Shown here piece by piece: positions 8,515-16,651 of a DNA stretch of 64,000 nucleotides; position 1 is the stretch's first letter, and every line of letters starts with the position of its first letter. The DNA is taken from the NCBI GenBank assembly GCA_004322045.1, contig SCRN01000034.1, positions 124,001 to 188,000 on the forward strand, read 5' to 3'. Made by a program: the position numbers and the translations under genes. Origin of the DNA: Paraburkholderia sp. (lineage in GTDB: Bacteria > Pseudomonadota > Gammaproteobacteria > Burkholderiales > Burkholderiaceae). Below the pieces are notes generated by a model. The model saw only the letters and a list, made by a program, of their open reading frames with translations, made no database searches and had not been told where the DNA came from.

Positions 8515-8676
8515 TTCGGTCCTCGTGTGGTTTAGCATTGTTGTTGACGCTGGCAACCGGCCGGTCCAGGGCGCAGCGCTCGAAAGCCATTTCCCCATTT
8601 TCCTATCTGACCGGAACCAGCACCAGCATGCTGGCGCTTAAACACAACCATCGCCCTTCCCACAAAAGCAAAAGCG

Positions 8677-8700
8677 CACATCTGATAACTTTCCTTACCA
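8677..8700 (+). repeat. Left copy of a direct repeat bracketing the array
   Basis: CACATCTGATAACT at 8677-8690 is identical to 29972-29985 in the same orientation. The following 10 bases match 7 of 10, and AACACAACC occurs upstream of both copies (8641 and 29961). The two copies lie 21.3 kb apart. This left copy has lost the perfect TGATAA/TTATCA symmetry seen on the right. Confidence 0.5.
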
Positions 8701-8742
8701 AGCTTGGCGAGTGAGTTTGCACGGCATTGCACCGCAAATCGG

Positions 8743-9822
8743 CTACGCGCCAGCTGCACCAGGCAGCAGGTCGCGAAAGGCTTTATCCATGGCGAGGGCC
8801 GCACCGATCATTCTCGTTTGGATCTCGGGCCACTCCGTCCGCTGGGATTTCCATCCACCTGGGAGGCTTTGGCTGATACGACAAGCCCGGCTGCCGGACA
8901 GCTTGTCCCAAACGAGCGGGCCGGCAATGCGCTCGACCGCGTCCTTCCTTGCCTCCAGGTAAGCTAGCGACCGGAGGTTGGCGTCCTTGTCCCCACGGTC
9001 AATATAGATTTCGATCTGGACATCGTCACCCCGGATGGCGTAATTCAAGTTGACCCCGTCCCCTCGGCCAATCCAACCGCGCTCGGACGGGGCTCTATTC
9101 CCGTGGGGCGCCCCCTTCTCTCGGGCCAGTTCGAGGACACCTGTCCAGAATTCACGACGCTGGGCATGACGTGGTCCCCTCCGTTCCTCCACGCGCTTAT
9201 CGGCTAGCTTGGTGAGATATTCCGAGGCTTCTGGTAACGGAATGATCTGCTGGGCGTCTACTAGCAAGGTACCGTCGGCAAGGCTGTAGGGCTTCAGCCT
9301 GACGCAGCGGACGTCAATGCCGCGCTCGTTCAGCCAGAGCACCGTGGTCGTTACTTCACGGCTAAAATCCGCCGCGGCCAGAACAATCCGGACGTCCTTG
9401 CCAAACTCTTCATCCATCGGCTCAGCCCACCCGAGGAACGCGAGAATGTCCGCCTCGGCGCGATCGGTGGCGTCCAGTCGCTTGTACTTGGCATAGGCGT
9501 CGACGAGTTGGGCGAAGGTCATGCTCGACACCATCGCGGCATAGCGGAGTGCTTGGAGGTCGGAGTGGCCAGCGTCGTCGGTGCGCTTCAACTCGATGAT
9601 GACAAGGTTGGCATCCCGGTCTAGGCAGAGCAGGTCGACACGCCGGCTGCTGTCCGACCAGTCAGCGAATTCCTCCGCCACGACCATGACGTCGGAAGCC
9701 AGGATCGAAACGTCGGCCTTGATACGGCGCTGGATGTCCTCCCGCTCGCGCAGGCCAGCCGCAGCGAAGGTCGTTTCAGCGACCGGAACAAAAGCGTTGT
9801 CTTCCATGCGATAGATCGCCAT
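8743..9822 (-). CDS. DUF4268-type protein with PD-(D/E)XK nuclease domain
   Basis: A 359-residue protein. Residues about 55-85 read RRVDLLCLDRDANLVIIELKR: a D-x(13)-ExK nuclease core with Asp63, Glu77 and Lys79. Residues 90-200 complete a restriction-endonuclease-like fold of the NucS/DUF91 type. The C-terminal 130 residues resemble the DUF4268 domain (WTGVLELAREKG, then KDAVERIAGPLVWDKL). Such proteins are found in defence-rich islands, but no modification partner is nearby. The start chosen is ATG at 9822 after CGGGGGATGC; a TTG at 9840 would add six residues. Confidence 0.72.
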   Translation of the reverse strand: MAIYRMEDNAFVPVAETTFAAAGLREREDIQRRIKADVSILASDVMVVAEEFADWSDSSRRVDLLCLDRDANLVIIELKRTDDAGHSDLQALRYAAMVSSMTFAQLVDAYAKYKRLDATDRAEADILAFLGWAEPMDEEFGKDVRIVLAAADFSREVTTTVLWLNERGIDVRCVRLKPYSLADGTLLVDAQQIIPLPEASEYLTKLADKRVEERRGPRHAQRREFWTGVLELAREKGAPHGNRAPSERGWIGRGDGVNLNYAIRGDDVQIEIYIDRGDKDANLRSLAYLEARKDAVERIAGPLVWDKLSGSRACRISQSLPGGWKSQRTEWPEIQTRMIGAALAMDKAFRDLLPGAAGA

Positions 9823-9905
9823 GCATCCCCCGATGATCAACAGCCCTTGATGCGGCCAACGAACTGCAAATACCGCTTCTCATGACCGCTCTCCGATCCG
9901 ATGCG

Positions 9906-10322
9906 TTACCGCAATCCGCCGATCGGTTCCTCCAGGTTCACCGTGAGCGGTATGTCGATCGCCGCATACGCCTTCTGATTTCGGTAGCTGCAATAAAGTA
10001 ACCATAGTCCGATCGGAGCAAAAACGATGGAGCAGCAAAACGCGCCTCCCACGAAACAATAAAGGGCAACAGACGATTTACCTTTCACCTTGTTGCTCAT
10101 GTTGCAGTAAGCAAGACCGCGAAAAAGGCCCCTCTTTGCGTTGCCCGCCACGCTTACCTTGTCTCCCTCAGCAATCGCGATCACCTCTGGGAGCGACAAG
10201 GTAACAGGCACACCGTCGATCTCGAAGAGCGCCACCTGAGATGTTGAGGTTCCGCCGTACTTTGATCCGGACGTTCGCGTTGAGTAGCGAATATTCCCCA
10301 CCGTGCCTGTCAGAATTTTCAT
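9906..10322 (-). CDS. Membrane protein of unknown function, last gene with the array leader
   Basis: 138 residues from ATG 10322: a soluble beta-rich first half (LFEIDGVPVTLSLPEVIAI, EGDKVSVAGNAKRG, an OB-like pattern) then a hydrophobic helix pair near 80-115 (YCFVGGAFCCSIVFAPIGLWLLYC). The start is set by GGAAAAC 6 bases before the ATG (10329-10335 on the plus strand as GTTTTCC), the same leader that precedes most array genes; AGGAG lies just upstream. A longer start at 10424 is possible but less likely. It is separated from the array proper by about 490 bases. Confidence 0.6.
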   Translation of the reverse strand: MKILTGTVGNIRYSTRTSGSKYGGTSTSQVALFEIDGVPVTLSLPEVIAIAEGDKVSVAGNAKRGLFRGLAYCNMSNKVKGKSSVALYCFVGGAFCCSIVFAPIGLWLLYCSYRNQKAYAAIDIPLTVNLEEPIGGLR

Positions 10323-10810
10323 TCGCAAGTTTTCCACTCCTGTACGCGTACCAAACGTCGCGATTGACTCTCGGCGATCGGCACGTTCGGACTCTCGCCC
10401 CTTCACGAACTTCCGCGCGGTCATGGAGGCGCGAACAGTCTTTGCGAATGTGCAATTGAATGCTCTACGTCAAAATGGCTGTCTACCAGACCCTCGAGCC
10501 GCTTATCGATCGGCCTGCGAGTCAAGCCGCGTGTGCCAATTGGTCCTCCAGTCTTTCAGAATTTACGACTGATGAAAAAGCCGCCGAATCCGTTCGCAGC
10601 AGTCAGGATATACGTCACATTGTTAGACTTGAAGCCGTACAAAGCAATCAACGCCTGGAAGAAACAGAATCACTTTTCGCAGGCGAACTATTGACACCGT
10701 TCGATGCGCCCTTTTTCGCCGACGGTTAACCCGATCGACCGAAGCATAGGTACGACAATTTTGTCGTAGACAGCTGCTGCGACAGCAAACGCAGATCGGC
10801 CGAACCGGCC
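10323..10810. other. Gene-free stretch with an 8-bp-arm inverted repeat
   Basis: No frame here has recognisable protein character; the plus-strand open frame 10460-10729 has no ribosome site or family resemblance. TACGACAATTTTGTCGTA at 10751-10768 has 8-base arms around a 2-base centre and could be an operator for the 9906-10322 gene or an end hairpin for the longer gene at its right. Confidence 0.4.
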
Positions 10811-11824
10811 TCACTGGGCGCCCCCCGGTGAATGATCCCGTTCCGCAGGCACATCCGTCGCTGCGAGCGCCATCTCCTGGCTTGTATGCTGTCGCGCCAG
10901 GAGCCCCGTCAAGTGCGAGCCGAGGTCCAGGATACCCGCGTCGCGGAGTTCTGCTGCGACGCGCATCGAGCGTCGCTCAGAGCGAGGCAGCAAGATCGCC
11001 CGGGTGGCACCAAACGGCCGTGGCATATCGTGCCATAGCCAAGTCGCTTTGAAAGCCTTCAAAGCGTCAAGAAAGGCGTTCGCGATAGGGGGATCATCGG
11101 AAATGACAAATATCTCGAAATCGCGACGCAGCGACGCTATCGCCGCCCCGTTCAGAGAGTAGGTGTAGAGACTGCCCATAAGTGGTACCGGCCGGCCAAG
11201 ACGCGTAGCAATGTACTTGGCAGCTGCGAAGTGATGCGATCCCCCATCGTTCATCAACCACAGCCGCCCATCCCATTGATACCGTGCGAAGAAGTCCGAA
11301 GCGCCACGGTCTGGGAAAATCCTGATCTGGTCGTGCGCAAGATTCTTCTCGAGTTTCGCGAGCGAAATCTCGTCGATCATGTCTCTACTGTTCCTCTCCA
11401 CCATCTCGTCGGTGCTGCGAAATGCAAATAAATCGGACTTGGAGCCGGAAAACCCATGCACGTCGGAAATATCGCATGTCCAATCCGGCGTGATCGTCCT
11501 TTGCCCAATCGAGGCGTACTCCGCCCGCTCCTGAAGGAAGCCATGGTAGGACTCACCGCCCCATTTCCAACCTGTCAAGACGCCACGCGGAACGTCCGAC
11601 CGGCACGAGCCCGATGCTCCACCGAGTTGGTCCCATCGCGTGATACTCCTTGCATGGATGCATAATTCGGGCTCGTTCAAGTTGACACGAGCATCCGGTT
11701 GCCGAGCGAGTAATTGAATCAAGGTGGACGGATGACCAAATTGCTCGCGGATGCTGTCGGTGATGCTCCGAATAACGCCCAGGATCGGAGCTGCGGCCCT
11801 CGTCTTTTCGTTTCTCGCACGCAT
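10811..11824 (-). CDS. DUF6685-like conserved hypothetical protein
   Basis: A 337-residue soluble protein and the largest array member. Segments FAFRSTDEMVERNSRDMI, KLEKNLAHDQIRI and FFARYQWDGRLWLMNDGGSH resemble the DUF6685 family as remembered; its function is unknown. No signal peptide or membrane segment. The upstream gene's TGA is separated from the ATG by 20 bases containing AGAAAACACC, a variant of the array leader. It lies at the distal end of the array, so expression may depend on read-through of the whole run. Confidence 0.62.
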   Translation of the reverse strand: MRARNEKTRAAAPILGVIRSITDSIREQFGHPSTLIQLLARQPDARVNLNEPELCIHARSITRWDQLGGASGSCRSDVPRGVLTGWKWGGESYHGFLQERAEYASIGQRTITPDWTCDISDVHGFSGSKSDLFAFRSTDEMVERNSRDMIDEISLAKLEKNLAHDQIRIFPDRGASDFFARYQWDGRLWLMNDGGSHHFAAAKYIATRLGRPVPLMGSLYTYSLNGAAIASLRRDFEIFVISDDPPIANAFLDALKAFKATWLWHDMPRPFGATRAILLPRSERRSMRVAAELRDAGILDLGSHLTGLLARQHTSQEMALAATDVPAERDHSPGGAQ

Positions 11825-11844
11825 AGCCGGTGTTTTCTGTGGTC

Positions 11845-12306
11845 TCAGTCACAGTTTTCGCCGAGCACAAATAGATGCGCCTCGGCCGGAACCTGCACGC
11901 CCTCCACACCAAATCTCGCCAACGTCTCGGCAGTGGCAGCGAGCGGATAGACCGCCTGCTTCAGCTGGTTCACGTCGCCCGCGGTAATGCCGAGATCCAA
12001 CAGCCAGTCGGCATATGCCTTCTCGTGCTCTACCGTCGCCCCATAGTCGAGCGAATCGTATTTGCACGAGCTGCAAAAATGCTCATTGGCGATCGCACTC
12101 AGGATTTCGCGGCCCTTCGTCGGCTTCAACTCAAGAACGTAACCATCGAGTGTGTCGCAGGAAAAACCGTTGCAGGCGTGTCCTTCGAGCCTTCCCCAAT
12201 CGGTCTGATCTCGCTTGATCCCGTCTTGCCAGAGTACAAGCCAAGGGCCGGCGCCTTCGAGCTCGACGACGTTCGATCTCGCATCATTCCCGTTTCTACG
12301 CAGCAT
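11845..12306 (-). CDS. Unknown protein, 153 residues, with a Cys pair
   Basis: Soluble acidic protein with CNGFSCDTLDGYVLEL and HFCSSCKYDSLDYG, two Cys pairs that could bind metal. The C-terminus (AYADWLLDLGITAGDVNQL, then LAATAETLARFGVEG) is helical. The start ATG at 12306 follows the previous stop by only 7 bases in the string TAGGAAAATCATG, so the stop codon forms part of the ribosome site. No family recognised. Confidence 0.6.
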   Translation of the reverse strand: MLRRNGNDARSNVVELEGAGPWLVLWQDGIKRDQTDWGRLEGHACNGFSCDTLDGYVLELKPTKGREILSAIANEHFCSSCKYDSLDYGATVEHEKAYADWLLDLGITAGDVNQLKQAVYPLAATAETLARFGVEGVQVPAEAHLFVLGENCD

Positions 12307-12313
12307 GATTTTC

Positions 12314-12493
12314 CTAGATCAACTCGTACTTGTTCATCAACTCGAGCTTGCGGTGCTCCTTACGCTGACGCTCAGCGCGCGACACCCCTGTCGGCTGAAT
12401 GTCGGGTTTCGCCGCAAGCGTCGCGTCGTACCACTCCGTCTCTGCGATGAGTTGCACCAGTTCGCGCAGTTCGGTCTTGGCAGTCGAGAACAT
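12314..12493 (-). CDS. Small charged unknown protein, 59 residues
   Basis: Reads MFSTAKTELRELVQLIAETE, then WYDATLAAKPDIQPTG and a highly charged helix (RAERQRKEHRKLELMNKYELI). Probably helical or coiled-coil. The leader TAGGAAAAAGGACCGGCG precedes the ATG at 12493 and its own TAG runs into the leader of the next gene. It lies in a frame with no other credible gene. Family unknown. Confidence 0.6.
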   Translation of the reverse strand: MFSTAKTELRELVQLIAETEWYDATLAAKPDIQPTGVSRAERQRKEHRKLELMNKYELI

Positions 12494-12506
12494 CGCCGGT
12501 CCTTTT

Positions 12507-12652
12507 TCCTAGTCGTTCCAAGCTGCGCTATATTGCGCACCGTTGCAGCGCGGCTCGAACTCGTTGGCAAGCTCCTGCTGCGCTTCTTACGCACGCGCGA
12601 GATCGTCCGCGCCGCACCCGTCGATGATGACCTCGACAACTCTGCCGCGAAA
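12507..12652 (-). pseudogene. Decayed small array gene
   Basis: Between two array genes one frame reads GRVVEVIIDGCGADDLARA, a TAA, then EAQQELANEFEPRCNGAQY and SAAWND before a TAG that overlaps the next leader. The protein-like composition and the terminal TAG-leader fit a former array gene of about 48 residues. It has a nonsense codon in the middle and no start in frame after the upstream gene's stop. A CGGAAAAG leader-like string lies at the end of the upstream gene. Confidence 0.45.
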
Positions 12653-13021
12653 TCAACTTTTCCGCTGGAACGCTTTCCGCGCAACTTCAAAAATTGGTTT
12701 CAGGTCAATACCGAAGCCGAAGAATGAAGGCTTCAATTGCAGCGCCTCGTAAACCGTGTCAATGGCATTTTTTTCGATATTCGGGACAGCTCGCAGGGCA
12801 CTTTTTAGAGCATTCTCCTGCTCAACGCGATAGCGATCGTTTGTGATTTGCAGTTTTCCGAATACCAGGACAATAGGATCATCGCGTGAATCAAGCTCTA
12901 CAAGGGCGTGCGCCAATGACATCGCCGCTTTGATCTTCTCGCTTTCGGATCGTGGCAGGCTCTGAGCAAGGGCTTCTATCGACTTTAGAGCTTCCGGTAT
13001 AACTGTGATTTTTGGCTTCAC
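12653..13021 (-). CDS. Unknown protein, 122 residues
   Basis: Helical protein with ALKSIEALAQSLPRSESEKI and a C-terminal IDTVYEALQLKPSFFGFGID segment. GC content is lower than in flanking genes. It starts at GTG 13021 with leader TAGGAAAACGCGCC, whose TAG is the stop of the upstream gene. Its own end contains CGGAAAAGTTGA, which may have been the leader of the decayed gene that follows. No family recognised. Confidence 0.6.
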   Translation of the reverse strand: MKPKITVIPEALKSIEALAQSLPRSESEKIKAAMSLAHALVELDSRDDPIVLVFGKLQITNDRYRVEQENALKSALRAVPNIEKNAIDTVYEALQLKPSFFGFGIDLKPIFEVARKAFQRKS

Positions 13022-13032
13022 GGCGCGTTTTC

Positions 13033-13314
13033 CTAGAAGACGTGCACACGGTTCGGAACAACGTTCCCGTCGAGGTCGTACACAAGCAAGTGCGTTCCCA
13101 TCGCCGGGTTGCCGGGCACAATCGGGTGCTGCAGTACTGTTCCGCCCAACTGCTGAACAAGGCGCACTGCGGTTTCGATCGTCGCAGCCGACACGTGCGA
13201 GTCGGGATGACCGGCAGCAATTGCTGCTTCGGAGGGGTAGATACCAACGAGCGCGAGGTCTCGAATCAGCGCGGAGTTTTTAGCTTTCTGTTCGTCGTTT
13301 GAATTGATCGTCAT
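13033..13314 (-). CDS. Unknown protein, 93 residues
   Basis: Begins MTINSNDEQKAKNSALIRDL and has a YPSEAAIAAGHPDSHVSAAT segment and a C-terminal GTHLLVYDLDGNVVPNRVHVF. The start at 13314 follows GAAAGAAGATC, a variant of the array leader; an in-frame GTG at 13347 would add 11 residues. The stop TAG begins the GGAAAAC leader of the next gene. Soluble; no family recognised. Confidence 0.58.
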   Translation of the reverse strand: MTINSNDEQKAKNSALIRDLALVGIYPSEAAIAAGHPDSHVSAATIETAVRLVQQLGGTVLQHPIVPGNPAMGTHLLVYDLDGNVVPNRVHVF

Positions 13315-13390
13315 GATCTTCTTTCGTGGCTTCCATTCATTTGACACTGACCTCTACCATCTGCGCATACAAGGATGGCAGCGCGTTTTT

Positions 13391-13567
13391 CTATTCGTGC
13401 CCGCGCAACTGCTCGAGCGATTCGTCCAACACAGCGGCCGCGCTCGCGTGCAGCTCGGACGTTGCCTCGTCCAGATCGATACCCGATGGCATCTTGTGCG
13501 ACTCGGCAACGTCCCGTGGCGCGTCGATCGCGAGTCGAAGCGCATCAGCAACCGTCATGTCGGGCAT
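13391..13567 (-). CDS. MPD-type 58-residue protein, copy 1 of 3
   Basis: Reads MPDMTVADALRLAIDAPRDV, then ESHKMPSGIDLDEATSELHA and AVLDESLEQLRGHE. Close copies occur at 15495-15671 and 17579-17755; this one is the most diverged (M4, A16-P17). Helical, acidic, soluble; function unknown. The leader CGGAAAACTGCG precedes the ATG. The ending LEQLRGHE-TAG is conserved in all three copies, and the TAG leads into an A-rich string in each. Confidence 0.7.
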   Translation of the reverse strand: MPDMTVADALRLAIDAPRDVAESHKMPSGIDLDEATSELHASAAAVLDESLEQLRGHE

Positions 13568-13606
13568 CGCAGTTTTCCGTCGACCAACGTCGTCGCGCGA
13601 AACCCG

Positions 13607-14059
13607 TCACGCGAAAAACTTTTTGGCTGCAGCCTCACCAACGCGGCCAGGCAACCCCTTCGCCTCAGCGAATGCCCGGACGATTCGATCATAGCTGGCC
13701 TTCTTGGCTCCGCAGCGGAACTCGACATGATCGATAGCATCCTTGAACGTACGCAATCTAGCAAGCTTGCCGTCCAGTGCACCCAACGTATACGGGTCGC
13801 ACGTGTCACACCACGGGTAAAGCGCTTCATCATTGCCCCAGTAGGCCGACACAAGCGTTGCCGGCTTGTGGCAGTGGGCACACGACTTCGCCAGCGGCTT
13901 CGCATCGAATTTCTTGACCAAGCGTTGTAGATCTGCGCGAAGCGCCGCAAGGCCGCCGCTGGCGTCAGTCTTGCCAAGCACCCAGCTTGCGTAAGACGCG
14001 TGTTTGAGTAGGACTACTTCCGATGATTTGCCCTCGTGCGCGCCAAACGTAACTAGCAT
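13607..14059 (-). CDS. DUF3820-like/zinc-ribbon protein
   Basis: A 150-residue protein. It opens LVTFGAHEGKSSEVVLLKHASY, like the FGKxKGK...YxxW module of exonuclease X-type C-terminal domains (DUF3820). Residues 60-90 hold CAHCHKP...YPWCDTCDPYTLG, a four-Cys zinc knuckle. The C-terminal region ends in a basic helix. Probably a nucleic-acid-binding protein. The ATG at 14059 has an ordinary ribosome site (GAGGATCAACC) and not the A-rich leader. Confidence 0.62.
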   Translation of the reverse strand: MLVTFGAHEGKSSEVVLLKHASYASWVLGKTDASGGLAALRADLQRLVKKFDAKPLAKSCAHCHKPATLVSAYWGNDEALYPWCDTCDPYTLGALDGKLARLRTFKDAIDHVEFRCGAKKASYDRIVRAFAEAKGLPGRVGEAAAKKFFA

Positions 14060-14080
14060 GGTTGATCCTCGTATTCCCGG

Positions 14081-14323
14081 TTAGTTGGCAGAAGCACGAT
14101 TCGCTGCGATCGCCGCGTCGCAGGTCATGCCGTGCTTCCACGCGGTGAACCCGTTACTGCCGCCATCGATCGAACAGCCCAGTTCGGAGACAACATCGAT
14201 TGAATATCCTGTTGCCCGTGCAATGTCGGCGAAATCGTACACATGCGCGATAAACGACTCCAGGCACGACCTCTTGAACCGCAGCTTGAGCCGCGAACAA
14301 CGCTTCCAGCTGTATCCCCGTTT
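14081..14323 (-). pseudogene. Frameshifted array gene sharing its start with the 19.6-kb gene
   Basis: The 5' part encodes LEALFAAQAAVQEVVPGVVY, nearly the same as the start of the gene at 19638-19928 (MEALFAAQAAVQEVVPAVVH), with the same GGATACAG leader, but the ATG is replaced by CTG. Downstream the protein-like frame shifts by one: VYDFADIARATGYSIDVVSE, then GCSIDGGSNGFTAWKHGMT, ending at TAA 14081. This looks like a fusion of one gene's head with another body plus an indel, hence a broken cassette. Confidence 0.5.
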
Positions 14324-14974
14324 TCATGCGCGATGATTCAAGCGGACATAGCCAGCGCGCGCGAGTCGGCGACGCGCACGCACAAACCGTACGCATGAAA
14401 TTGGTCGCAGAATCGATGGGCGACCGGCATCGTACCGGGCGCGATCGCGGATATACCGCTCGAGGTCGTGCTCTGCCTTGGCCAGCGGCATGCGGCGCAT
14501 GCCGACGCGCCGGCGGTACGCGGCCGCGAGGTCGAGCGCGCGGGCGCCGATTCGGTAAGCGCGGCGGTCGAGTGTGTCGAGCGCCGCATAACCATCCCAT
14601 TCGCCGCGATCGGTCAGGCTGACGTTCCAGTTCGCGCGTGCGACCTCGATCTGCAGGTCACGGTACGCGTTCAGCAGCGCGTGGTCGCGATGACGATGGC
14701 CGGTCAAGGCCGCGTCGGTGAGCGACGGAAGCTCGAAGGTGAACGGACCGGCAGTCGGGCGCATGTCGTTGTTACGTTCGATCAGGTCATGGAGGTCGTA
14801 CGCGTGCTGCTCGAGCCCGGTCGCATTCTCGCGCGCCGCGTCCATTTGTGTCGTCGCCAAGTCGCGTAGACGCTGGAACCGGCGTGCAATACCGCCCCCG
14901 GCGAGGAAGCCGGCAAGCGGTTTCGCGACCTCTTCAACGATTTTCACAACATCTTGCAAATCCGGCATGACCAT
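14324..14974 (-). CDS. Unknown protein, about 216 residues, possible frameshifted 3' end
   Basis: Helical protein: LQDVVKIVEEVAKPLAGFLAGGG near the start, then long charged helices (TTQMDAARENATGLEQHAYDLHDL; RAYRIGARALDLAAAYRRR). The last 35 residues turn Arg-rich and unlike the rest. A neighbouring frame gives a more protein-like end (CDQFHAYGLCVRVADSRALAMSA, stop 14338-14340), so a frameshift near 14,440 is possible. Leader TGGACGGAAAACTG before the ATG at 14974. Function unknown. Confidence 0.55.
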   Translation of the reverse strand: MVMPDLQDVVKIVEEVAKPLAGFLAGGGIARRFQRLRDLATTQMDAARENATGLEQHAYDLHDLIERNNDMRPTAGPFTFELPSLTDAALTGHRHRDHALLNAYRDLQIEVARANWNVSLTDRGEWDGYAALDTLDRRAYRIGARALDLAAAYRRRVGMRRMPLAKAEHDLERYIRDRARYDAGRPSILRPISCVRFVRARRRLARAGYVRLNHRA

Positions 14975-14989
14975 CAGTTTTCCGTCCAG

Positions 14990-15259
14990 TCAGCGAAGAT
15001 CGTAGTCACGTTCAAGGGAGTTGTCCGCCAACGGACATTCACGCAGCGTTTGCAGCATCACGTGTCCATCGGCTACCTCACGCACCGCCTCGCGCAGCAG
15101 CTTTAGAGACGATGTTGACCTGAGTTCCACATCGACGTCCGGCAAACCGCTCGTGTCGGGATGGACTTCCCAGGCGGTAACTAGCCCGCGCCGGTCGCAT
15201 ACCTGCCGAAAGCCTTGCACGTCGGCTGCGCACTCCGCGCGAAACGAAAAACTCTGCAC
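14990..15259 (-). CDS. Unknown protein, 89 residues
   Basis: Contains FRQVCDRRGLVTAWEVHPDT, DVDVELRSTSSLKLLREAV and a C-terminal TLRECPLADNSLERDYDLR. Mixed alpha/beta, soluble, acidic; no family recognised. It starts at GTG 15259 directly after leader TAGGAAAAAGAC, which supports this start over any downstream ATG. Confidence 0.58.
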   Translation of the reverse strand: MQSFSFRAECAADVQGFRQVCDRRGLVTAWEVHPDTSGLPDVDVELRSTSSLKLLREAVREVADGHVMLQTLRECPLADNSLERDYDLR

Positions 15260-15274
15260 GTCTTTTTCCTAGGT

Positions 15275-15484
15275 TCAGATCGGCGAGAGTCGCGCGTCGC
15301 GAAACTCCCTCGCCATGGTCATCGCACGGTACTTAGCGCACTCGGCATGAAACATTCGAGTCAGGCGGTCGCCTTCCTTGCGCTCAAGTGGATCGTCGGT
15401 CCACGCCAATTCAAGGTGGCCGGCGACCTCCTCGTACGCGCTCGCTCGCGCACGGCATTGCTCAGGTGTTAGTTTGCCCGCCAT
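15275..15484 (-). CDS. Unknown protein, 69 residues
   Basis: Helical protein MAGKLTPEQCRARASAYEEV, then LELAWTDDPLERKEGDRLTR and FHAECAKYRAMTMAREFRD. The opening TPEQCRARAxxYEE is seen in small phage-type proteins of unknown role. Leader TAGGAAAACAGAT directly before the ATG, its TAG being the stop of MPD copy 2. Confidence 0.6.
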   Translation of the reverse strand: MAGKLTPEQCRARASAYEEVAGHLELAWTDDPLERKEGDRLTRMFHAECAKYRAMTMAREFRDARLSPI

Positions 15485-15494
15485 ATCTGTTTTC

Positions 15495-15671
15495 CTATTC
15501 GTGCCCGCGCAGCTGCTCGAGCGAATCATCCAGCACATCAGCCGCGCTCGCGTGCAGCTCGGCCGCCACGTTGTCCAGAACAACACCCGACGGCATCTTG
15601 CGCGACTCGGCCGAGTCACGCAGGACGTTTATCGCGAGGCGCAGCGCGTCGGCGAGAGTGAGATCTGGCAT
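15495..15671 (-). CDS. MPD-type 58-residue protein, copy 2 of 3
   Basis: MPDLTLADALRLAINVLRDS, then SRKMPSGVVLDNVAAELHAS and ADVLDDSLEQLRGHE. It differs from copy 3 at only a few positions, and the nucleotide sequence between them is also very similar, so the duplication is fairly recent. Leader TAGGAAGACGGCC (A-rich, one base off) before the ATG at 15671. Function unknown. Confidence 0.7.
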   Translation of the reverse strand: MPDLTLADALRLAINVLRDSAESRKMPSGVVLDNVAAELHASAADVLDDSLEQLRGHE

Positions 15672-15681
15672 GGCCGTCTTC

Positions 15682-15924
15682 CTACAATTCGTGATTTGCT
15701 AGCCATAGCAGCGCGCCGTCGCGCTCGCTGCCCGCTATGGTCGTCCAGGTGAGGCCCTGCTCATCGACCGCGATGCAGCCGGGTTGCCAGTGCTCGGGGT
15801 TGCGTAGTTGGTTCATCCAACCTTGTACCTCACCGTGGAAAAACACCACGACTCCCCCCTTGCCAACCGGCCCTTCCTGCTCGCGATAGCGACGAGCATC
15901 ATTGATCATTGTCTTCGCATCCAT
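15682..15924 (-). CDS. Unknown protein, 80 residues
   Basis: MDAKTMINDARRYREQEGPV, then GVVVFFHGEVQGWMNQLRNP and WQPGCIAVDEQGLTWTTIAG. Compact alpha/beta protein with several tryptophans; no family recognised. Leader TAGGAAAACGCGACG before the ATG at 15924; the upstream gene's TAG is part of the leader. Confidence 0.6.
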   Translation of the reverse strand: MDAKTMINDARRYREQEGPVGKGGVVVFFHGEVQGWMNQLRNPEHWQPGCIAVDEQGLTWTTIAGSERDGALLWLANHEL

Positions 15925-15936
15925 CGTCGCGTTTTC

Positions 15937-16203
15937 CTACAGGAACTTCGTTGTACGTTGCCCCCATCGGATGTCCATAAACAACGCCATGGCGTCATCA
16001 AACAGTGGCTGGTTAGGCGTCGGCGATGATTCAAGCTCCTTGATCGCTTGCCACACAATTTCATGGCTCCGATCTACGACTTTGCGAATTTCGCGGAGCT
16101 TCCCCTTGTCGATCGCGTCGTTTAACTCCCTCGCCACTACATGGAGACGTGCGCGCAACTGCGCATGGGTATGCGGAGCCGGATCATCATGTTCGCTCGT
16201 CAT
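15937..16203 (-). CDS. Helical unknown protein, 88 residues
   Basis: After a His-rich start (HDDPAPHTHAQLRARLHVVA) the protein is a charged helix (DAIDKGKLREIRKVVDRSHE). It ends LFMDIRWGQRTTKFL. Probably a helical adaptor or small regulator; no family recognised. Leader GACGGAAAACGGCG before the ATG at 16203, 11 bases after the stop of the 87-residue MANHLL protein. Confidence 0.6.
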   Translation of the reverse strand: MTSEHDDPAPHTHAQLRARLHVVARELNDAIDKGKLREIRKVVDRSHEIVWQAIKELESSPTPNQPLFDDAMALFMDIRWGQRTTKFL

Positions 16204-16217
16204 CGCCGTTTTCCGTC

Positions 16218-16481
16218 TTAGTTGAAGACGCCCGCCTTCAGGTCGTTCTCGAAGTCGACGATCCAGTGGCTGACGTGACCGCCATCGTAAAGCTTCACTG
16301 TATCCGTCCCCCGGAGCGCCACGGTGACTTCCCGCCGAATCGCGCCAAGTGCGCCGCCCGCCGGATATTGGTCTTCGTCGCGAACTTCAAACTCGGCGAC
16401 AGTGCGCCCGTGCCCCTTGCACACAGCCGCAAAATCGTCCTGTTCGTCCTGCCAGAACTCATGAAGTAGATGGTTTGCCAT
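16218..16481 (-). CDS. MANHLL-type 87-residue protein, copy 1 of 2
   Basis: MANHLLHEFWQDEQDDFAAV, then GHGRTVAEFEVRDEDQYPAG and a C-terminal DGGHVSHWIVDFENDLKAGV. It differs from the copy at 23881-24144 at about five residues. The spacer before it (CGGAAAAAAGAGACGGATGG) is also shared with one or two changes, so leader and gene were copied as one unit. ATG 16481 is preferred over the adjoining GTG at 16484. Soluble; function unknown. Confidence 0.72.
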   Translation of the reverse strand: MANHLLHEFWQDEQDDFAAVCKGHGRTVAEFEVRDEDQYPAGGALGAIRREVTVALRGTDTVKLYDGGHVSHWIVDFENDLKAGVFN

Positions 16482-16514
16482 CACGCCATCCGTCTCTTTT
16501 TTCCGTTGTCTCGA

Positions 16515-16634
16515 TCACTTTTTGCGCGCGGCATCGACCAGCATAAATGCCAGAACCAACCCACCGATGACCGCCATGTATCCAAGCGAACGCGCGGGGT
16601 TTTCGCGCACGTACGAGAGAACAGTTTCGATCAT
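16515..16634 (-). CDS. 39-residue single-helix membrane protein
   Basis: MIETVLSYVRENPARSLGYM, then one hydrophobic helix (AVIGGLVLAFMLVDAARKK) with a basic end, giving a small inner-membrane protein. It has the leader CAAGGAAAACATC before the ATG at 16634 and stands between the SieB-like gene and the first MANHLL copy. A small partner of the SieB-like protein is one possibility. Confidence 0.6.
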   Translation of the reverse strand: MIETVLSYVRENPARSLGYMAVIGGLVLAFMLVDAARKK

Positions 16635-16651
16635 GATGTTTTCCTTGGCGT

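Noticed and set aside
10460-10729. 89-codon plus-strand frame between array genes
   Set aside because: No ribosome site, opposite orientation to the array and no family resemblance.
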